Assembly: GCA_000934455.1 (NCBI GenBank)
Contig: KN889525.1
Coordinates: 1 to 47,227, forward strand
Length of the DNA stretch: 47,227 bases
Reading direction: 5' to 3'
Origin: Apostichopus parvimensis
Lineage: Eukaryota > Echinodermata > Holothuroidea > Aspidochirotida > Stichopodidae
The notes under the pieces were generated by a model, which was not told the DNA's origin, did not search any database, and saw nothing but the letters and a program-made list of their open reading frames with translations. The position numbers were made by a program, and so were the translations under genes. Of this stretch, positions 38,912 to 47,227 are shown one piece after another. Numbering within the stretch: the stretch's first letter is position 1; each line of letters starts with the position of its first letter.

Positions 38912-40926
38912 ATGAATTCACGGCACACAGGTTATTGAAGACATCCCCAGTTCTGATTCTCCTCTCACTGAAAATATCCTCGGTCTCTGGAAAGACACAT
39001 GAGCGTCACATGTGGATGACGTCATTAAAAACATAACAAAAAGGAAGCTGTAACAATTGGTGTCATGATTGTAAATAGTTGGAAGGTCGAAAGAACGTTA
39101 AACTATCGTGATAATTGCAGCTTTTGTTATCTGTCTCTAGAAATACTCTCTCTGTGATAAGCAGAACGTTCTAACATGGCTTACATAGGAATGTTAAAAA
39201 AACGTGATTACTTACCGTCATTGAGGATTCAGTATGATTAACCGACAGAGCTGCTGGAACATCAAATAATGTACAATGCATTATAGCTACTTTCGGTTAC
39301 TGTAAATAGAATAACTACTTATGTACATTTATGTAATAATATGTCAATATTGTTAAATTGCTTGGCTTTACTTGAAGGCTACGGTTTATATTTTTAGTCT
39401 GAAGTATGAGCCACGTGTATAGTCTTATGAGGTTCATGTAGTAATTGTCTTGTTATGACATTCAATATTGATCATTCAAATCTTACTACAAAACTCAGCG
39501 ATATTAGTTTTTAATGTTTGATCGTGTTTCTTGAAATTACGTAATCGGGAGGAATAGCCCGAGTGGGGAATGGTACATTCAATGTTAGCAGATGTGAGGG
39601 GGGTTATGGTAGCAGGAGTGAGTTGCAATGTCAAGTAAGGACAATTGAAGAAAGTGTCCTTGCTATGACTAGGTTATTTTTTAAATATGACTACTTGCCC
39701 ATTAACACTATTCATGAGGGTTTGGAGGGGGAGGGTAAGGGAGGTGTGAACTAGTTGTGTTTTCAAGTTGTGTTTGTGTTTTCAAGTTAGAATGTTAAAG
39801 AAAGAAAAATGTTCTAAATGGTGGCAGGAATTGGAATAGTTTTATCAAGAACACAATACCATTAAAGAGAGGCTTATGGGATGTATGAAGGTAGAGTTAA
39901 GAGGTAAATAAGTGATGTCATGTCCACTAAAGAAAGCATACAATACTGTAAATATGACAAGCTGACTTAATGAATATGACTACTTATCAATGTTACACAT
40001 GTAGGGTTTGGGGTAAAGGAGGGGTACCGGTGGAATCGTAAGTTTAATATCAAACAAAGTAAATGGCTTTGATATGACAGACGTTAAGTATTTAATCGTA
40101 AAAACTATCAGTCGAAAGTTATATGTTATGTCAAATATTTTACACAACATTTTTCCCACAATATCATTATTGTTATTAAGGAAGGTTTCATAATATCATG
40201 TGATCTATTTGAGGGAAGAAATTAGTTATTGAAACTACTGACATCGAAATCACTGATGCTGCTTATTGGGTGACAATAACATACTTTCGGTTATACAAAA
40301 TATATTAAGGCTTGACGATCTTTTCCAAATTAAAATTCTGCAGATGAAATATCGGAAGTTTTAGAGCTGTTAAATATATACATGTACACGTCTCTTGACA
40401 CGTTACTTATATTGACGATAGATTTGATTAAATACAATATAGTGACGTTTTACGTCTCAAGATTTCAATTCAGTTACTAGAGTATGCGTGCCAAAAATGT
40501 CCTTCGCAACGATACAAGATCAGTACGTAACATCATCAATTGAAAGACTTAGATTGCTCCGGTCATGAGTTATATTCCTATAACCATGAGAACTGAATAT
40601 AATTGTGATCAATCACTTGATAGTATAATTATTAATACTTAAGTAAAGTAGAAATTTCATCGTGTTTTATAAATAATTAAGATAATAATTCCGAAAATTT
40701 TCGTAAGTTTTACATATTCGTTATCATTTTTACTTTTTATATAATATTACTTCATCTTTTGGTCACTATAGCTACAACCTTCTTTTGTCTAGTTGTTTGT
40801 GCAGACTAATAAACGAAACATTTAAAGCATCAAAATACAAGTCAGAAAGAGAAATTACTGTAGTTACTTAACTTTGTTTTCTTTCTTTGTTATCAAATTA
40901 ATTTTCGTGAGGACAAGGTTAGAGGG
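38912..40926. other. 3' UTR and intergenic stretch
   Basis: No coding feature is convincing. CRE-like tgacgtca is at about 39017. An AATAAA occurs near 40808, too far to assign to the gene with confidence. Confidence 0.5.
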
Positions 40927-41544
40927 CAGTGGCGGACTGGCCACACGGGCATGTGGGCAATGCCCGGTAAGCCGGTGGGCTGGTGAGCCTGGTAAAAATA
41001 CAGCCCATTTTCACAGTAGTTATTATAGAAATGCCAATGCATTCTGACATATATATATAGCATTGGCAGAGAATACAAATTTTATTAATCTGCACCTCGT
41101 CTTCCAAGAAACGAAGTAAAAGAGATAAAATCTTATTAGATTATTTGGATATCACTCAGCAGCTAAGTCCTGAGAGATTATGTATGAATTAAAATAACCC
41201 ACATACAGTAGGGTGTTTGGTTATCAAATTAGACAAATGTTAGTCGACGACTTTGAGTATTTGTCCCCGGTTTACCGATTTCGCGAAATAGATCCTCACA
41301 CTAATTGTATATGGCGACAAAAGTGTGTAAGTAGTATAGGGGACTACCCTATAGAAAATTTCCTAGTATTAACCAGGGAGCTCCGGAAATTTTTTTTATT
41401 CCTTGTGCTATTTTTATGTGCTATTTCTTAAAAGATAGCGTAGGGTGCACTGATGAAAATCTGAAAGGGTTCACTCTCAAATGTTCACACAGTCCCCATC
41501 CCGGGAGTAAGGAGGGGTAAAATCGAAATTATTTAAAGTATGCC

Positions 41545-41960
41545 ATGGTGGGTATCAAATGAAAGGAAATGATACCGGGAATCCATATTTTGCAATACTG
41601 AGAGGGGAACCCTTAATGCTCTCATATTACCCATGAATTAGGGGAACCCAGGGACAGGTCAAAATGGTATTTCATATGATATATGAATAATATAGTATTA
41701 GATATGACTATCAAATGAAAGGAAACAAACACAAGGAATATTAATCTACATGTTACTATGCTGAAGAGCTGGACCTTTACTGAAAATATTAATCTACACC
41801 CACTATTGGCTCGGTTGGGCAACGTGAGTGGGTGGGGTTGGGAGGGGTAAAAACTGAAGTTTATGAAAGTAAGGCATAATGGGTATCAAACGAAAGGAAA
41901 TTACATTAGGAATACATTTTCATAAGGATAAAAGTGATACTCCCAAACTTTGTCACATAT
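41545..41960 (+). repeat. Diverged ~165-bp repeat inside the hAT element
   Basis: The phrase tatcaaatgaaaggaaa recurs at about 41553, 41709 and (as tatcaaacgaaaggaaa) 41884, each time followed by an aggaat or gggaat word. Confidence 0.55.
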
Positions 41961-42789
41961 GCTCACTTTTATGATGGAGGTGGTGGAAAACTCAGCCAGT
42001 TTGCATATATGTAGCTTAATTTTTGAAAATATATTGGGTAAGGGAAGCCTGTGTCATTAGAGCCCTCCTTTAGGAGAGCCTCCAATGATAGGCATACGTT
42101 TCTTCAGACAAAATCGGACACAAGTCAGAAAAGATGTTCAGGGCAATGCCAATAAATTGAATTTGGAATGAATTGGCTTCAATATTTAAAAATGTGTACT
42201 CTATTAAGTTTTATGAGGGCTACTGGAGGAGTAGGGACATGGCCCTGTGACTATGCCGACTATGTCACATATTCACATAGCCACTGATAAGTCTATATAT
42301 GCTTGTACTTGCAGCGTACAAGTGATATAAAAAATATATATATGTCCATGTAAAGTAGAATTAAGAATGCCAAAAAATAGGAATTTTGCAACCTTGTGTA
42401 AATCTTGTGGGTAACCTAAAAACCTCTTGGTTAACATGATCAGATACAGTGAATCAGTGAACAAGAAACTGAAACAAAATATAAATGTAAAATAAAATTG
42501 GATCACAGTCCTAGCTCATACCCTTATCCTATCATAGCTTACCCACACCCAGACATCTCCTCATGGTACACTATTCTTATAAGCCTAATATGTTAACTGC
42601 AAGCTACAATCCATGCAGTTTGATGACTCTTGCTCACACATATATACATAGTGTCATGCATGGTGCATTCCATGTACGCCTTACGCCAATGTCACACCAA
42701 GGCCCTAGCTATTATTCACCCCAGTAACGTCATGCCCAGATTATCGGAAACATTAATTAGCCTAGCCTTACAAATTCCTACACCGGCAA

Positions 42790-43350
42790 GGCGTTAATTA
42801 TTCAAATTTTCTCACATGGGGAGGTGGACCCCTCCCCTCAGACCTCTCCCCAGGACGGCGATCACAAGATGATATATTTTGCCCCCTTTTAGGTCTTGCA
42901 AGTTGAATCTAAACAAAATCCTTTATTTTGGACGAATACTTTGTTTGTCTGTTTTAATCGGGAGTAGCTTTGGCCACCCACTGGCTATGCAAGTTGTGGA
43001 TGGGCCGCCTGAACTAATCAAGCGGAAAAAAATCTGCTTGTTCTCTCATAAGGGATAATCCCCAAATACACTTAATAGAATCAAGCCTAAGGATCCTTAA
43101 TTATTTTAAACAATCTCAACTTGTTTTATTTGCCTCAATTAAAAAATGTTAGACTCACTCCCAAAATTTAAAAAAAATCTTGAACATAATTTTTCTGCAA
43201 AAGCTGCAAACATAGCCTAGGCCCTAGCACGATATTGCTGATAAGGACCCTTAATTATTCAAAATATTCTCAAATGGGGAGGGGGATCATCCCCTCCTCT
43301 CACACCACTCTCTAGGAGGGCGATCACGAGATGATATATTTGACCCCCTT
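42790..43350 (+). repeat. ~95-bp dispersed repeat, two copies and a third fragment
   Basis: 42795-42892 (ttctcacatggggaggtgg, cccctcccctc, ggcgatcacaagatgatata) recurs at 43250-43350 with changes. A shorter piece (ctcaatggggagggggacgg, cgatcac) is at 45297-45324 near the element's right end. Confidence 0.65.
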
Positions 43351-44268
43351 TCATAGAATCATGGATCCACCCTTCCCTGCAGATAAAGTACATCTTAGAG
43401 CATCTGTATTTAAAACAAAAATATGAGAGGGCACATACCCCACCACCGTACGAGTTTACGCACGGCTTTGCTTCGTCATTCAGACCCCGCTACCCTTCCT
43501 TTCTTTCTCAAAATCCTGGACCCGTGCCTGCTGCCTACATACATACTGTAAGTTATTGCATGTATGATAGCCAGTAACGTTTAGGCCTATGTTAGGTTAG
43601 TCTAGCCTAACATAGCACAACTGCTACACACACTAATGTATCCGGATAATTATTTAGAAAGTTGTTAAATATCATTGATAAAATCAATTTTTGTCATGCA
43701 CATTGCATATGTAATTATTTTGCAATGTACAAGTATTGATATACCATATTTATTCTGCAATTCGTCAAGCTAGTTAATTGGTTAACAACGTCATCGGACG
43801 ACTAGTGAAGTGTACCTGGCTGTGATACACTGGTGGTCATCAGCAATAACAGGACAATGTTGCCAGATGTAAATCTGTGCTAGATACAAATTTGGTACAA
43901 ACTTGGATTTCTTAAAAACATCACTGCGATAAATTTGTGTAATGGAATGCAATAAATGTATTCTCAGATGAAAGATAAAAAATAGGGCAACATTTTAATA
44001 GCAAAGATGCTGAAATACAGTATTTGATAAAGAAATGCAACGAATTACAATATAAGGTATATTTTCCCTATACTAAATATGATATTTGCGACCTCCTGCT
44101 GGGGACTGTGTGTAATTTTGGAAGTTAGCCCTTAGAGGCAAGATGCCAGTTGTTACATAGTCTTCAAAAATGTGAGTGAGACAAAATAGCAGAAACACCC
44201 AATTGTTCGGCAAAAGTGTGCCGGTACTCCCTGGATATATAATGTGACATGAAGAGACTCAAGAGAGG

Positions 44269-44373
44269 GACATGAAGGGAGGGACATGGAGAGAGGGATA
44301 TGGAGAGAGGGACATGAAGAGAGGGACACGGAGGGAGAGACGTGGATGGATGGACGCGGAGAGAGGGATGTGG
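44269..44373 (+). repeat. 14-bp minisatellite, about 7.5 copies
   Basis: Purine-rich units such as gacatggagagagg and gatatggagagagg repeat every 14 bp. Minus-strand reading frames through it (PSLHVPLS repeats) are artefacts. Confidence 0.85.
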
Positions 44374-44459
44374 AGACTGAAGAGGAACCTTATCGACCTG
44401 GCCGTGTATAGCGGGACGTGTAGAGAAGGACGTCACGTCATTCTATGCTGATCTTACAC

Positions 44460-45010
44460 TTCTTCACTCAAGGAACTTTGGTCAAGTGCCATCGGGAGCT
44501 ATGGAACAGCTGTGTAGATATTAGCTGAGATTTGACGATGCTGTCACTGCGGAACGACTACAAACAGAACTGCGATGCCTTGGAGAACAGTGGTAAACAC
44601 TGAAACAATCAGTAGCAGATGCTTATACATTGCAGGATGACAGTGACGGTGAGTCTGAACAGGACAGAGAGAGCTTATCAAGTGAGTCATGTTAAGACTG
44701 TCCTCTCTACTGCTACGATGTGCTCCCCAGGTTGAACCTTTCACCGTTGCTTACAAGAGCATTGGGCTTGCCTACAGGCTGTTGCTAACGCTACCTGTGT
44801 CGCAAGTGGTATGTGAACGTTCTTTTCTCTGCCTTGAAGAGAATAGAACACCGTTTGAGAAGTACAATGACACAAGAACATCTTGAGGCGTTCATGTTGA
44901 TGTCTGTGGAAAAAAAAGGATCTTGGCCAAACTTGACACTAAAAATATCATTGATGGTGAGGATGCCAGAAGCACCAAACTCGGAAGTTTCATACTCTCG
45001 TAGACATGAT
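44460..45010 (+). pseudogene. hAT transposase C-terminal fragment, frameshifted
   Basis: Two overlapping frames together cover the hAT dimerisation region. The first (44689-44886) has IGLAYRLLLTLPVSQVVCER; the second (44813-45028) continues SALKRIEHRLRSTMTQEHLE and AFMLMSVEK. The frame changes near 44820. Upstream (44500-44690) weaker pieces, such as VTAERLQTELRCLGEQW and an acidic ESEQDRESLSSES stretch, are broken by stops. The motif SQVxCERSFSxLK...R.xxxxxxLxxLxxM is the classic hAT C-terminal signature. Non-functional. Confidence 0.82.
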
Positions 45011-45405
45011 ATGTGCTCGTGTTATTGAACATATATGATTTAGTGGATTTTATTTAGGTTTTTTTTTTCATTTTTTTCTAGCATGTTGTCACAAAATGCT
45101 TGAAAAACTAAATAAAATCCAGTCTAAAACATATATTTTTGTATATTTTTGTTAACGTTTTTAAATTGTGTCGGTTTAATCCAGTGTTGCTTCTGGAAAA
45201 TTATTTTTGGTTCTTTTTTAAAGGATTATTGTTAACTACAAAATTGAGAAAAATAGCACCATTTTGCATCTAGGCATTCCTTAACTTCAAACAAATCTCA
45301 ATGGGGAGGGGGACGGCGATCACTATGTTCGTAACATATCAATGAATAATGGGCCGGTCTAGGTGGAAAATGCCCAGGCTGGTTTTAAGACCCAGTCCGC
45401 CCCTG

Positions 45406-47227
45406 GTGGAAGGGGTGGGGGAGGAAGGGGCGGGCGAGGAGGCAGAAGGATTAATACTGGATCTAACCATCGGTTCCTTTGCCTGTAATACAATTTCTAA
45501 AGCCACTCATTATGTTGTAACTTACCATTCGTTAATTGGAAAAGATCGAAACGACATTTACGGTAACATTGAAATCAAGGCAATTTATATCATCTGATTT
45601 ATTATATATTTAGCGCTTAGACACACCCAAACTAAATGACTCGAGTGCAAATTCATATGTTTAACATACCAGGTGGCACGAATAAACAAAATAGAAATAA
45701 CAACACACGGAGTATACACGACTGGTGTAATGTACAACACATTATAAATGTACCGTATGACTTAATACGTTTCTGTACTGAAAATATAGAAGCTGTACAC
45801 GATACACTTTCTTTTACCCATTGTCTTCACCTACTTTTTAAAAAGGGAAATTGATGACAAAATTAATTTTATAAGGTCATAATTTAAACAGATCACTTTC
45901 ATGAGAGGTCACTTTATATGAATGACTTTTAACAAACACCCAATTATTCCTGGTTACTTTGGAAAGAGTTTCTAATCGTCATAATTATTTTCCCTTCTGA
46001 AGAAGATCAATTAATTAGACGAAACAATAATTTAAAAAACAACCCTTACAGTGTTATCCTTTCATCAAGAAAATTGTGATTTGATGATAATGAACATACG
46101 TCAACGGTTGTCCTCTAAAAGCATATAAGGACCCTAAAAAAAACACGATTGTACACATCCAAACTGATTGACTCATATGCGTATTCATATGTTTAGCATG
46201 GCAGGTGACAAGAAGAAACAAAACATAAATAACAACACACGGAGTACAAACGACCTTTGTAATGTACAACACATTAAAATAACTAAATGTATGGTATGAT
46301 TTAATCGTTTTCTATAATAACTAAATGTATGGTATGAGTTAATACGTTTCTATAAATAACTACATTTATAATATGCCTTAATACGTTTTTATAATAACTA
46401 AATGTATGGTATGACTTAATACGTTTTCTATAACAGCTAAATGTATGATATGACTTAATACGTTTCTATAATAAGTAAATGTAGAAGATGTACACGATAC
46501 ACTTTCTTTTACCTATTGTCTTCCCTTACTTTTTAAAAAGAAAATTCCTGACGAAATTCGTTTTAAAAAGTAACAACTTAAAACAGATCACTTTCAAGTA
46601 AGGTCTCTTTATATTAATAATTTTCAATAAAAACTCATTTATATCTGGTTACTTTGAGAAGTGTTCTATCGTCAAAATCATTTCCCCTTCTGACGAAGAT
46701 CTAATTAGTAAAAATAATATAAAGAAAACATAATCTTTACCACGTTATCCTTTTATGTATACAATTGTGATTTGATGAACTCGCACAGATGTACTGATAA
46801 TGAACACACGTCAACGGTTGGCCTTGAAACCATAACATGGGCATGGAAAATACGCGGTGGTCACGTATGAAAGTTTAAACATGCATCCTACTATGTTACT
46901 GGAATTCATCACCGTAATATGCTTGTATTATCGGGTTTTTTTTGCGGGGAGGGGGTTAAAGTTTGGGGGGTCAAAGTTGATATCGTACATTCAGAAAACT
47001 TTAAAACCATTTCTGAAAATACGAAAACATTCATTGCCTTGGCACTCTGTAACAAATCAACTGAAGCTTTAGCACTGTCGTATATTAGTGCAGCTATTGT
47101 ATTGAAAGAAAGTGCATCGATTATATTTGGATTATCTTATCTACATTGAAAATGTTACTCAGACCGTTTCCACGTGAAGTATGTAACTGCGATAACACAA
47201 AAGTAGGATGTACTGTCCACGCAACGT
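45406..47227. other. Intergenic stretch with a tandem duplication
   Basis: Contains the duplication described separately (45612-46827). 46830-47227 has a G-rich patch (46938-46968) and no convincing gene; short open frames lack features. Confidence 0.5.
45612..46827 (+). repeat. Diverged tandem duplication (~0.5 kb unit) with internal array expansion
   Basis: Copy 1 spans about 45612-46114 and copy 2 about 46146-46827. Shared blocks in order: attcatatgttta, aacaacacacggagta, gtaatgtacaacacatta, gatgtacacgatacactttc (copy 1 has one difference), actttttaaaaag, cagatcactttca, ggttactttg, ttgtgatttgatga, acgtcaacggttg. Copy 2 is longer because a ~38-bp unit (aaatgtatggtatgacttaa, tacgttttctataat) present once in copy 1 is repeated about five times at 46285-46476. 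Confidence 0.88.

Larger units (their letters stand above)
40927..45405 (+). mobile_element. Decayed hAT-superfamily transposon
   Basis: The left tip CAGTGGCGGACTGG (40927) and right tip, read in reverse from 45405, CAGGGGCGGACTGG match at 13 of 14 positions and are typical of hAT elements. The left subterminal region has a hairpin (gggcatgtgggcaatgccc). A broken transposase C-terminus lies at 44460-45010 in the expected orientation. The presumed 8-bp target duplication is eroded (ttagaggg versus gtggaagg, 5 of 8). The interior 41000-44200 is non-coding and carries local repeats, so the transposase N-terminal part is gone. Confidence 0.75.

Noticed and set aside
44164..44436. Minus-strand frame rich in PSLHVPLS repeats
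   Set aside because: Antisense translation of the 14-bp purine minisatellite within the hAT relic.
1..47227. CRISPR arrays, bacterial operons, phage or viral genes
   Set aside because: None seen; introns, telomeric repeats and eukaryotic transposons show nuclear animal DNA, and the tandem repeats lack CRISPR repeat-spacer form.

Overview
This is a window of animal nuclear DNA: AT-rich, with many spliceosomal introns, (CCCTAA)n vertebrate-type telomeric repeats, a U2 snRNA relic, a tRNA-derived SINE and several DNA transposons. Nothing is bacterial. A large multi-exon NLR-type receptor gene plus (CCCTAA)n repeats and marine-invertebrate-style minisatellites suggest an invertebrate deuterostome, most likely an echinoderm (perhaps a sea cucumber). 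The organism is an inference. An assembly gap of 805 N lies at 18567-19371.

Main gene (+ strand, start ATG 1448 to stop 38911). By following splice sites and reading phase I reconstruct one gene of about 16 coding exons. It encodes a signal peptide, four immunoglobulin-like domains (exons 2-4), one transmembrane helix (exon 5), a short basic juxtamembrane stretch (exons 6-7), a NACHT NTPase (the 1508-nt exon 8) and two copies of a C-terminal LRR-like module split over small exons (9-16). All visible junctions are GT-AG and keep phase, except across the N gap, where one exon of length 2 mod 3 (about 71 nt) must be missing. The predicted protein is about 1,306 residues: a membrane-anchored NLR with an Ig ectodomain, so a putative innate immune receptor that could join surface recognition to NACHT oligomerisation.

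Upstream (1-1447): a probable terminal exon of a neighbouring gene (636-800) whose peptide weakly resembles the C-terminal module, hinting at a tandem cluster, followed by a CRE/TATA-like candidate promoter.

Introns: the 6.2-kb intron after NACHT holds a ~144-bp tandem repeat, an interstitial telomeric array, a retroelement-like 3' tail and a U2 pseudogene. The next intron holds nine copies of a 15-bp E-box-containing motif. The 12.9-kb intron 21157-34038 holds a 28-bp perfect palindrome and a 6.8-kb decayed DNA transposon with ~150-bp terminal inverted repeats. The intron 34116-37348 has an exact 54-bp minisatellite and a 36-bp minisatellite interrupted by a 158-bp Tc1/mariner-like MITE. The last intron carries a tRNA-derived SINE.

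Downstream (38912-47227): intergenic-looking DNA with a decayed hAT transposon (40927-45405) and a diverged ~0.5-kb tandem duplication containing an internal minisatellite expansion (45612-46827). I see no other convincing protein-coding gene on either strand.
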